This document shows, in pieces, positions 1-5,935 of a stretch of 6,561 bases of DNA (position 1 is the stretch's first letter; each line of letters opens with the position of its first letter). This DNA is from Chloroflexota bacterium (GTDB lineage: Bacteria > Chloroflexota > Anaerolineae > B4-G1). The notes under the pieces are model-generated. The model saw only the letters and a list, made by a program, of their open reading frames with translations, was not told the DNA's origin and searched no databases. Location of the stretch: assembly GCA_003648085.1 (NCBI GenBank), contig QMOC01000156.1:1-6561 (forward strand). The letters are read 5' to 3'. The position numbers and the translations under genes are program-made.

Positions 1-3000
1 CTCCCGCTCCTCCGGCGGGGTGGTGAATGTGATGCGACGGATGGGGAGCTGTCTCACGTTCTTCAGCTTTACCTGAGCAAGAGCCCTTCCTTTTTCTCGA
101 GCAAGCACATTGTAGTAGTATGAGATAAACGTGCTGTTCAGAATGGCGAGGATATAGAGGTAGGAGTATTCCCCTTGCGTTACAACAGTTGAGTGCAATG
201 ATCTGCCCGTATAGTGCCGTGCCGAATCGAGGGCAGCAATAATGCGATCACCCGTCTGACGGGTCAGAATCTTAAGGGGCTTCTGAGCCCATTCGTGGTT
301 AACGGAAACAACTTCACCTTCATAGACAAGCTCGGCATAGTTGTGACGCAACCATCGTAGAGCTGCGGGGCAGATCGAGAATCTATCAATGTCCTCACCC
401 TTCAAGTATTGGTAATCTCTTGTGTCCTGTTGCTTGCCCTCGTAAAGAATTCGTTCAGCAAGCTTGCTCCTGGTTCTACTTTGCCAGCCAACACCTACTC
501 GCTGATAGTTGATTCCTGCATCTTTGGACTCGCAAACCTCGTCAAAGCGGAGAATATTACTGCTCCCCTGTATCTTTTCATAGATCGAGCCTTTCGGCAG
601 CCAAGTATCAGAAGCGGACACCTCCACTCGCAGTTCGTAGCTCTCTTGGCTTTCTATCTTGCCTTCAGGGGAAGCGACATATCTACAGAAGTAGGCCTTG
701 GTTGGTGGTGCAGCTTGAAGTAGAAGAATGCAAGTGAAGACATCTGCATCAAAGTGCTTGAAAGTCTTGAAGTCGAGAATCCCTTGCAATGTACTGATCT
801 CGGAAATCCGTATCCTGAAGTTTCTGTACTTCGCTCCTCCCAGACACGAATTTGGAATTATGAATCCTAACCTCTTTTGCTGAGATAGTAAGTTCACCCC
901 TCTTTCAGCAAAGAAGCGAAACACATCATTGTTTCCACTACCCCCAGACCTGAAACCAACACCCAGAAGATAGTCCTTCTCTACACTTGTAAGTATGTCA
1001 CCATACGGCGGATTCCCCACCACCGCGTCGAACCCCGCTGCGTCGCCCTTGTGCCGGCCGTACTCGTCGAAGAAGACCTCCGGGAACTCGATCTCCCAGT
1101 GGAAGAAACGCTTCTCCTCCCATATCCGGTGGGCCTGGGCCAGGTACTCCTCAGCCTGGGCTGCCCGCAAGAGCACCTCCTTGCCCTGCGCGTACTGCAC
1201 GCAGGCGTTGTACATCTCCGGCGCCAACTCCAGCCCAAAGTAGGTCGCCGTCCACAGGTCGGCGATGGCCCGCCACTTGCGCCGCTCCCGCTCCACCGTC
1301 TCCTCAAACAGCCGCTCCTTCTCCTTGACGCTGATGAGGTCCGCCGTCTCGTACTCCCCAATCCGGCGCATCGCCCCCACCACGCGGTACATATCCTGAG
1401 TGAAGGCGCCCTCGTCCCACATCGCCAATTGTTGCGGTTCGACCTCCTTTCGCGCCTTGCGCCCCTTTCGCGTTTTTCGCGTCCCCTTTCGCGCCGGTAA
1501 CGCCTGCAAATCGGCCACCCGCGCCCCGATGAGCGAGTTCCCGCAGCGCAGGTGGTGATCCAGGAACGAGAGCGGCTTGCCCTTGGCGACCGTCGCCAGC
1601 CACAGGCTCAGTTTGGCCAGTTCCACCGCCAAGGGGTTCAAATCCACCCCGTAGATGCAGCGCTCCACCACCCGCCGCCGCCAGTAACTCAGTTCACTCT
1701 CCTCGTCGGTCTCGGTGAGCGAATCCGTTGACACCCCGGCCTCGACGATGCGCCGCGCCAGGTAGTCGGTGGCCTCGACCAGGAAGTGCCCGCTGCCCAT
1801 CGCCGGATCGAGCACCTTCAGGGCCAGAACCCGGTCGGCGAAACTGTTCTGCAGGCGGGCCAGCGTCTCTTTGTAGGCCTTCGTTCGCCGCGCCGCGCCC
1901 TTGTTCTTCGCCTTCAGCGCCGCGATCTCCTTCTCCACCGCCTCGGCCTGAGCATCCACCAACGGCCCCAGCGTCTGCTCGACGATGTACTTGACGATGT
2001 AGTCGGGGGTGTAGTAACTGCCCGTGGCCTTGCGCTCGCCCCGGTCGGTGACCAGGTACACCTGCCCGACGGGGATGCGCTCCACCACCTTGCCCTCGCC
2101 TACCTCCGACGCAGGAACGATCTCCTCTCCCTTGCCCCGCCCCTTGCGGACGGCGGCCATCTCCTCGGCGGCGTAGGCCAGCCGGTACTCCAACAACCCC
2201 TCGTAGATGGAGCCCAGGTGACGGATGGAGAGGTCGCGGTAGTCCACGAAACTCAAGCCCTGGCCCGGCCCGGCCTCGGTCCGGGCGAGTAAGTCAATCG
2301 CCTGAGCCAGGTATCGGTCGCCGATGGTGTGCTCTTCCAGGAAGGGGTAGCGGGCCGGGTCGAACAACCGGCCATCGTAGGCTGGCACACCCAGCGTCTC
2401 CTGCCCGCTGTAGATGATGTCGAACAAAGTGCGCAGGTCGTCCCAGAGCGTGGCCTTCTTCGCCAGGTAGGTTACGCCCGCGTCCAGTTTGCGGGCGATG
2501 TCCTCCTTGATCGCCTTCAGGCTGTACTGCCCGGCGTAACCGGGGTTGTCGAGCGGCAGCAGGCCCCGGCTCTCGGCGTAGAGGAGGAACAGCAGCCGGT
2601 ACAGCAGGATGAGGCAACCGTCGTGGACGCGGGGCAGATCGGTGGCCGGGTCAAGGGCCTGGTCGGGATCGTCAACGGGGTAATCGAGGAAGCCCTGGGC
2701 CAGGAGCCGCAGCGCCTCGTACACCCGCCCCTTCAGTTCGTCGCCGACGCGCACGGCGTAGGCCGTGCTCTGGGCCAGCACCTCGTCCAGCCAGCAGCGG
2801 CCCTCGGCGTCGGGGCGAAAGGCGGCAGCGCGGAAGAAGAGGTAGAAGTAGCGGAAGGCGTCCAGGTCGCCCTGTTCGATGAGTTGGACCAGGTCAACCT
2901 CGTAGAAGACGTCCAGACGGAAACTGGTGTCGCGGTGATAGAGCCGCCATCTGCGCCCGTTGGAGATCATCCCCCAGGCACACCCCGTCCGCCGCAGGTA

Positions 3001-3483
3001 GTAGTCAATCTGATAGCAGGGGTTGGCGTTGGTGAAGGCGTCGGGTGCGCCGTCCACGATGCGCTTGTCGAGGGGGCGGTCCCAGCGTTTGGCGTCGCCC
3101 ACGGCCAGCGCCGTCTCCCAGAAGGCGGGGGTGCCCAGAGCGGGGATGACCGCCTGCCTGGCGTGCTCGTCGGTGAAGAAGGCATAGTCGGGCGTGCCCA
3201 ATGCACCGGGCAGAGAGGGTTGAACGTGGTAGACGTGCCCCAGGAGATCGAGGATTGGACGAATCCACTCCTGCTCAAGAGCGGCCTCCTTGTAGTGGGG
3301 CAGTGCGTCGGCTTTCTGGTCGTACAGCCGGGTGATGGACTCCAGTGCCTCCTGGGCCTCGGCCTCTACTTCGCGCCACACCAGTTGGTGGGGCAGCAAC
3401 TCGTTGAGGTAGTAATCTGAGAAGAGGTAATGGTTGCGGTGGGTTTCCAGGGGAAGAGCGAGTTGGCAAATAGCCTGGGACAT
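1..3483 (-). CDS. Type IIG (Eco57I-class) restriction enzyme/adenine methyltransferase fusion, C-terminus outside window
   Basis: Single-chain restriction-modification enzyme predicted to cleave unmodified DNA and to methylate adenine N6 at the same recognition site. The frame is open for 1161 codons and leaves the window without a stop; this family usually runs to about 1000-1400 residues. Domains in order: an N-terminal PD-(D/E)XK nuclease, with P98-D99 in PDYAFF and D130-A131-K132 in AVGDAKRW; a helical connector with the family-typical LGSIYEGLLEYR at 423-434; motif X-like TGSYYTPDYIVKYIV from 487; SAM-binding DPAMGSGHF at 559-567; GVDLNPLA from 612; a basic repeat linker at 664-679; catalytic NPPYG at 824-828; then the start of a target-recognition domain ending near LPIRRI. 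The ATG at 3483 is preceded by GAGGG with a short spacer and lies 15 bases after the membrane gene. No separate specificity subunit is seen. Codons after NPPY are AT-rich, unlike the rest. An HsdM or PglX methylase is less likely because of the nuclease domain. Confidence 0.93.
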   Translation of the reverse strand, partial: MSQAICQLALPLETHRNHYLFSDYYLNELLPHQLVWREVEAEAQEALESITRLYDQKADALPHYKEAALEQEWIRPILDLLGHVYHVQPSLPGALGTPDYAFFTDEHARQAVIPALGTPAFWETALAVGDAKRWDRPLDKRIVDGAPDAFTNANPCYQIDYYLRRTGCAWGMISNGRRWRLYHRDTSFRLDVFYEVDLVQLIEQGDLDAFRYFYLFFRAAAFRPDAEGRCWLDEVLAQSTAYAVRVGDELKGRVYEALRLLAQGFLDYPVDDPDQALDPATDLPRVHDGCLILLYRLLFLLYAESRGLLPLDNPGYAGQYSLKAIKEDIARKLDAGVTYLAKKATLWDDLRTLFDIIYSGQETLGVPAYDGRLFDPARYPFLEEHTIGDRYLAQAIDLLARTEAGPGQGLSFVDYRDLSIRHLGSIYEGLLEYRLAYAAEEMAAVRKGRGKGEEIVPASEVGEGKVVERIPVGQVYLVTDRGERKATGSYYTPDYIVKYIVEQTLGPLVDAQAEAVEKEIAALKAKNKGAARRTKAYKETLARLQNSFADRVLALKVLDPAMGSGHFLVEATDYLARRIVEAGVSTDSLTETDEESELSYWRRRVVERCIYGVDLNPLAVELAKLSLWLATVAKGKPLSFLDHHLRCGNSLIGARVADLQALPARKGTRKTRKGRKARKEVEPQQLAMWDEGAFTQDMYRVVGAMRRIGEYETADLISVKEKERLFEETVERERRKWRAIADLWTATYFGLELAPEMYNACVQYAQGKEVLLRAAQAEEYLAQAHRIWEEKRFFHWEIEFPEVFFDEYGRHKGDAAGFDAVVGNPPYGDILTSVEKDYLLGVGFRSGGSGNNDVFRFFAERGVNLLSQQKRLGFIIPNSCLGGAKYRNFRIRISEISTLQGILDFKTFKHFDADVFTCILLLQAAPPTKAYFCRYVASPEGKIESQESYELRVEVSASDTWLPKGSIYEKIQGSSNILRFDEVCESKDAGINYQRVGVGWQSRTRSKLAERILYEGKQQDTRDYQYLKGEDIDRFSICPAALRWLRHNYAELVYEGEVVSVNHEWAQKPLKILTRQTGDRIIAALDSARHYTGRSLHSTVVTQGEYSYLYILAILNSTFISYYYNVLAREKGRALAQVKLKNVRQLPIRRITFTTPPEERE
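60..1003 (-). other. AT-rich target-recognition segment of the restriction-methylase gene (putative exchanged cassette)
   Basis: This part encodes roughly residues 828-1142, directly after the catalytic NPPY motif, where type IIG enzymes carry their DNA target-recognition domain. Hand counts on 60-base rows give about 43-48% G+C here (for example rows starting at 61, 781, 841 and 901), against 65-68% in rows starting at 1, 1021 and 2821. The change is abrupt at the NPPY codons on one side and at the LPIRRI codons on the other, both expected to be conserved framework. Codon choice changes in parallel, with many AGA, ATA, TTA and AAT codons appearing. The reading frame is unbroken, so the segment is presumably functional. 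Inference: it was acquired by recombination between conserved flanks and changes the recognised DNA site. Confidence 0.65.
1446..1493 (-). repeat. Imperfect CGCGAAAGG-type repeat inside the restriction-methylase gene
   Basis: On the coding strand the unit CGCGAAAGG occurs at 1493-1485, 1472-1464 and 1454-1446, with a related CGCGAAAA at 1481-1474. It encodes an in-frame basic linker, residues 664-679 (ARKGTRKTRKGRKARK), with eleven Arg/Lys in sixteen positions. It lies between the SAM-binding half and the NPPY motif of the methyltransferase. Repeats of the CGCGAA(A)GG/CGCAAAGG kind are common as dispersed sequences in some bacterial genomes, so this may be an insertion of such a repeat that kept the frame. 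That origin is an inference. Confidence 0.7.
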
Positions 3484-3498
3484 AGCACCCTCATTTAG

Positions 3499-4326
3499 TT
3501 ATCCGACGAGCAGGAAGGCCACAGCGTATCCGACGAAGGTCACTGCAGTGAAGGCGATGGCGCTCAAAAGGATATGATATACCTCACTGTGCTCCTCTCG
3601 TACCGCGAAGCGGAAGAGGGGAAGCAGCGTGGCGAAGATCAAGCACTCGCTCAAGGGAATGTAAACGACGGTGCAGGGGCCGAGCATCACCCGCGCGGGT
3701 TCGTATTGCCACCAACCGGCCCAGGACGCTACCGTCTCGTAAGGCCCCAAGAGGATCGCCGCCGACAGGCCGGCAAAGAGAGATGCCAGATAAAGCGCCC
3801 GACGCCCCACCCGACGCCGCCACAGGCCGTAAAGCCGGTTGACGGGATAACCTATGTTGCAGATGATGCAAGCCCAGATGAGGGGGACATAGACGGGGGA
3901 ACTGAGCAGCCGGGCATCCTGGCTCAGGTAGACCAGCCGGCCCCGAGGTAGCCACTCGACCAACAGATAGTCGGGAAAGATCTCCAAGACGCCGGCTGCC
4001 AAGCCAAATAGGGCCAATTTCCGGATCAACGCCCCCTCCTGGGCACGGAAGCGGCCGGCGAAGATGAAAAGGGTAGCCATATGGACAGTGCTTCCCAGGT
4101 AGATCCAAAAAACACCGGAATGGGACTGGGGGTAGGGAAAAAACTGGGTAGCGATAGTTGTCAGGACGACTCCCCACAGAATAATGGCCCCCCACAACAG
4201 ATCGCTCCGGCGGGAGAGGCGATCCACCAGAGCGTCGTGAGGGTGCAAGGAGTAAGACAGATGTGGACCTCCTTCCGGTGAGCGATCTGGCGTCGTTCCT
4301 TTTTCCGCCGTTGCCATCGTTGACAT
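3499..4326 (-). CDS. Conserved-looking seven-helix membrane protein of unknown function
   Basis: I do not recognise this protein with certainty. Counting from the ATG at 4326 (275 residues), a hydrophilic N-terminus of about 40 residues is followed by seven hydrophobic stretches near 42-61, 71-91, 102-123, 143-161, 177-195, 217-240 and 251-274. There is no signal peptide and no soluble domain, so it should sit in the cytoplasmic membrane. Conserved-looking polar sites lie inside or beside helices: LEIFPDYLLVEW near 114-125, SSPVYVPLIW near 142-151, GPYETVASWAGWWQYEP near 194-210, and GPCTVVYIPLSE near 216-227. The PVYVPL/VVYIPL pair hints at an internal duplication. The Glu/Trp/Tyr pattern loosely recalls carotenoid-biosynthesis (CruF, lycopene cyclase-like) membrane proteins, but this is only a resemblance. 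The start is unclear: a TTG at 4341, ATGs at 4326 and 4317, and a CTG at 4260 behind a strong ribosome-binding site all fit the frame. It lies between the papain-like gene and the restriction-methylase gene, with short gaps. Confidence 0.85.
   Translation of the reverse strand: MSTMATAEKGTTPDRSPEGGPHLSYSLHPHDALVDRLSRRSDLLWGAIILWGVVLTTIATQFFPYPQSHSGVFWIYLGSTVHMATLFIFAGRFRAQEGALIRKLALFGLAAGVLEIFPDYLLVEWLPRGRLVYLSQDARLLSSPVYVPLIWACIICNIGYPVNRLYGLWRRRVGRRALYLASLFAGLSAAILLGPYETVASWAGWWQYEPARVMLGPCTVVYIPLSECLIFATLLPLFRFAVREEHSEVYHILLSAIAFTAVTFVGYAVAFLLVG
4267..4274 (-). promoter_or_regulatory. Strong Shine-Dalgarno-like AAGGAGGT inside the membrane protein gene
   Basis: The coding strand reads GGAAGGAGGTCC at 4276-4265. 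This is a better ribosome-binding site than anything ahead of the ATGs at 4326 and 4317 or the TTG at 4341. Seven bases after AGGAGG comes an in-frame CTG (4260-4258), 22 codons into the ATG-4326 reading; the next in-frame TTG is 19 bases away, too far. Either translation starts at a rare CTG, or the motif is a chance product of the Glu-Gly-Gly codons and may cause ribosome pausing. Starting at CTG would remove only the hydrophilic N-terminal extension and leave all seven membrane helices. Confidence 0.4.
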
Positions 4327-4355
4327 CCAATCGTTCCACAAATTTCATAATCTGA

Positions 4356-5135
4356 CTACCCAATAGCCTCGGTTGGATCAGAAAATGAGTAGTTCTCGCA
4401 GAAGAAGCCACGCAGCGGCGCTGGTGCATCACAACTCTCCCGGCCATCGAGCAACCGCTCGCCAAATTCGATGCTGATGATGGATAACCTGTCCGGGCAA
4501 TTCGGGTCGTACAGATAGAGCGTACCGTGGGCCTCATCCTCCTCATCGTAGCCGATCGCCAGAACCTGGTGGTTGTCGAAGACGTTCTTCGTATCGCGCA
4601 CCAGCCCAATCGGAACCGGATCGCCCGCGTCTATGGAGGCTTTCAGTTTCCGCCACTCCTCTTTGGACTGGGCGAGGAGCCAGGCAGTCCCTCCATGCAA
4701 CGGCCATGCCGGGGACACGTAGTTCAGGGCGATCAGCCAGGCCAGGAACCTGGCTCCATCGCTGACCAGGCTTTCCACCTGCCGCTTCCAGATATAACTG
4801 CGCAGAGGGGTTCCAGGGGCAGGTTGATCATTGACGTCCTGCCCCCTGGGGAGGGGAAGGCCGGCCTTGTAGAAATCGAGCGTGGTAAAACACATCCCCC
4901 CGCACAGGCCATACCCCTGGGCAAGGTCGCGTTCCATCCTGTTGCGCAGGGCCAGGATGGCACGAGGGATGAGGAGCGCCCCGATCGGCCCAAAGGCGGC
5001 CGCCCCAAGGATAGCACCCTTGGTGAGATAGGCAGCGAATGTATCGTACAACCGCTGCCGCTCCACTTCGTCGAGCACCCACCAGTTCACGAAGGCGAAA
5101 CCGTGCACCTGAGCGTCAAATGCTGTCCGACTCAC
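4356..5135 (-). CDS. Papain/C39-like cysteine-peptidase-fold protein
   Basis: A 259-residue protein with the marks of a papain-like (C39-type) fold, here numbered from the GTG at 5135. C78 in GYGLCGGMCFTTLDFY is the likely nucleophile (a second Cys, C82, follows). H189 in NHQVLAIGYD is the likely catalytic histidine. D210 in LYLYDPNCPD is the likely third residue, with N212 beside it. This Cys...His...Asp order and the HxVLxIGYD/YDPN context are typical of the fold, which in C39 enzymes cuts leader peptides at Gly-Gly sites. No transporter domain is attached, so substrate and even proteolytic activity are unknown. Residues about 41-63 (AILGAAAFGPIGALLIPRAI and following) are hydrophobic enough to touch or cross the membrane; there is no classical signal peptide. 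A GTG at 5162 gives a longer frame, but the GTG at 5135 follows a near-perfect ribosome-binding site. Its stop is 29 bases ahead of the preferred membrane-gene start, suggesting co-translation. Confidence 0.85.
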   Translation of the reverse strand: MSRTAFDAQVHGFAFVNWWVLDEVERQRLYDTFAAYLTKGAILGAAAFGPIGALLIPRAILALRNRMERDLAQGYGLCGGMCFTTLDFYKAGLPLPRGQDVNDQPAPGTPLRSYIWKRQVESLVSDGARFLAWLIALNYVSPAWPLHGGTAWLLAQSKEEWRKLKASIDAGDPVPIGLVRDTKNVFDNHQVLAIGYDEEDEAHGTLYLYDPNCPDRLSIISIEFGERLLDGRESCDAPAPLRGFFCENYSFSDPTEAIG

Positions 5136-5147
5136 AATCACCTCCTT
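5136..5147 (-). promoter_or_regulatory. Very strong ribosome-binding site that fixes the GTG start at 5135
   Basis: The coding strand reads AAGGAGGTGATT, of which the first eleven bases match the full bacterial anti-Shine-Dalgarno complement (AAGGAGGTGAT). The GGAGG core is five bases from GTG (5135-5133). The motif would be internal coding sequence if translation began at the GTG at 5162, so the shorter form is preferred. Confidence 0.85.
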
Positions 5148-5247
5148 GTCGTCAGAAACCACAACACTGAAAGTGTCAGAGTTTCACCCTAAATCCTCCG
5201 CCTTCTCCTTCACCACCGACACCCCCTTCCTTCACCACCGTCTCATC
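5136..5247 (-). other. Intergenic leader between the DUF6125-like and papain-like genes, with a direct repeat
   Basis: These 112 bases are non-coding on inspection. A 13-base direct repeat TCCTTCACCACCG (plus strand) occurs at 5206-5218 and 5228-5240, a 22-base period or about two helical turns. A small 5-bp hairpin, ACACT-GAA-AGTGT, lies at 5164-5176. The hairpin is short and has no T-run on the leftward strand, so it is not a convincing terminator. I see no clear sigma70 promoter here. The purine-rich leftward transcript (GGTGGTGAAGGA repeated) could influence translation or be a protein-binding site; neither is demonstrated. Confidence 0.5.
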
Positions 5248-5769
5248 CTACTCGATGAGTGTGAACTCCCAGGCGCACCAGTACTCCTCTGGATGGGGGT
5301 CGGGCGGGCAGGCGATGCAGCGGGTGCGGAAGCGGGGATCAATCGTGCGGGCGAAGTTGGCGTATTCCACTAGGCCCACCGGCTTGCAGGGGAAGTCCGG
5401 CAGCCCCTTACGCCTGCGGGCGGCCTGCACACGGCACTCGTTCATGCGGAAGATGATGGTGCGCTCGTCAACGTCAATCGTCTCCTGTACGTTGAGGTGA
5501 GCGTAGAGGCGATACTGAAGAGCCTTCTTCAGCGCAGGGATACCCCCGCCGGGCTCGATCCCCAGGCGGCGCATAATACGCCTGGCCTCGATGACGGTGA
5601 ATTGCTCCCAGGCACGTCTATCCAGTTCAATGGCGGTTTCCATACCGAACTTCTCCTCGACCGCCAGGAACCACAGCCCGTCGTGGGCCAGCCAGTTCTT
5701 GGCAGCGTCCTCCAGTAAGCCAATCAGTTCATCCTTGGAGAGTTGGCGTAGCAGGTCTCGGTTGGGCAT
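5248..5769 (-). CDS. DUF6125-like cysteine-containing protein
   Basis: A 173-residue soluble protein resembling the family I know as DUF6125, whose biochemical role is not established. The N-terminal part has the typical NWLAHDGLWFLAVEEKFGME (25-44) followed by AIELDRRAWEQFTVIEARRI, a helical region. The middle has GGGIPALKKALQYRLYAHLN (74-93). The C-terminal half has ECRVQAARRRKGLPDFPCK (111-129), VEYANFARTIDPRF and RCIACPPD (150-157), ending in a WCAWEF segment. Cysteines C112, C128, C151, C154 and C165, with a CxxC at 151-154, could bind a metal or cofactor; this is inference. No membrane segment or signal peptide is present, so it is expected in the cytoplasm. The ATG at 5769 has AGGAGG eight bases upstream, a clear start. 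It is first in the leftward gene set, directly behind the promoter with the inverted repeat, and 112 bases ahead of the papain-like gene. Confidence 0.85.
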   Translation of the reverse strand: MPNRDLLRQLSKDELIGLLEDAAKNWLAHDGLWFLAVEEKFGMETAIELDRRAWEQFTVIEARRIMRRLGIEPGGGIPALKKALQYRLYAHLNVQETIDVDERTIIFRMNECRVQAARRRKGLPDFPCKPVGLVEYANFARTIDPRFRTRCIACPPDPHPEEYWCAWEFTLIE

Positions 5770-5825
5770 CGAATATTCCTCCTCGCAGTGGGTAATAAAT
5801 CACCCCCGACAGCGGCGTCTCTGGT

Positions 5826-5845
5826 GTATCACGGACTAGTGATAC
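5826..5845. promoter_or_regulatory. Perfect 7-6-7 inverted repeat, probable operator
   Basis: GTATCAC at 5826-5832 and GTGATAC at 5839-5845 are perfect inverted copies separated by GGACTA. The repeat abuts the leftward -10 element and covers the predicted start site near 5840, the classic position for a repressor operator. Half-site centres are 13 bases apart, somewhat over one helical turn. A stem with a 6-base loop would also form in RNA, but it has only seven pairs and no T-run, so a terminator is unlikely. No regulator gene is in view. Confidence 0.6.
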
Positions 5846-5846
5846 C

Positions 5847-5875
5847 ATTGTAGCACAGCCGCGCCGGAGGAGCAA
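5847..5875 (-). promoter_or_regulatory. Leftward sigma70-type promoter for the DUF6125-like gene and probably the operon
   Basis: On the minus strand, TTGCTC (5875-5870) is followed by a 17-base spacer and TACAAT (5852-5847), with an extended -10 TGC just ahead. Transcription would start near 5840 and leave a leader of about 70 bases before the ATG at 5769. The -10 is five of six to consensus; the -35 is only three of six, as is common with an extended -10. Confidence 0.6.
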
Positions 5876-5935
5876 GATTGATCCGTTGATGTCCCGGCAT
5901 CCGTGTTCTCAACTGCACAGGCGCAAGAATGTGCA

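Noticed and set aside
409..723. Plus-strand frame of 104 codons in the AT-rich part
   Set aside because: It lies opposite the continuous target-recognition coding frame, has no ribosome-binding site and no recognisable family.
2329..3420. Long plus-strand open frame of 363 codons
   Set aside because: It lies entirely opposite the restriction-methylase gene. The product is Val/Gly/Gln-rich with no recognisable domain, as expected for an antisense shadow in GC-rich DNA, whereas the minus frame carries PD...DAK, DPAMGSGHF and NPPY.
1..3483. BREX PglX or type I HsdM instead of a type IIG enzyme
   Set aside because: The N-terminal PD-(D/E)XK nuclease and the LGSIYEGLLEYR connector fit type IIG, and no BREX or HsdR/HsdS partner is visible. 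The right-hand neighbours also do not fit those systems, though the region left of the window is unseen.
3584..4609. Minus-strand open frame of 341 codons across the membrane-protein and papain-like genes
   Set aside because: It overlaps both real genes in another frame. The product is Arg/Ser/Pro-rich without hydrophobic helices or motifs, while the frames chosen have seven helices and a catalytic triad.
5164..5176. Hairpin ACACT-GAA-AGTGT as an intrinsic terminator between two leftward genes
   Set aside because: Only five pairs and no T-run on the leftward strand, so termination is unlikely.
5826..5845. Inverted repeat as a recombinase site or insertion-sequence end
   Set aside because: No transposase or integrase gene, no target duplication and no second copy in the window. 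Its place over a promoter start fits an operator better.
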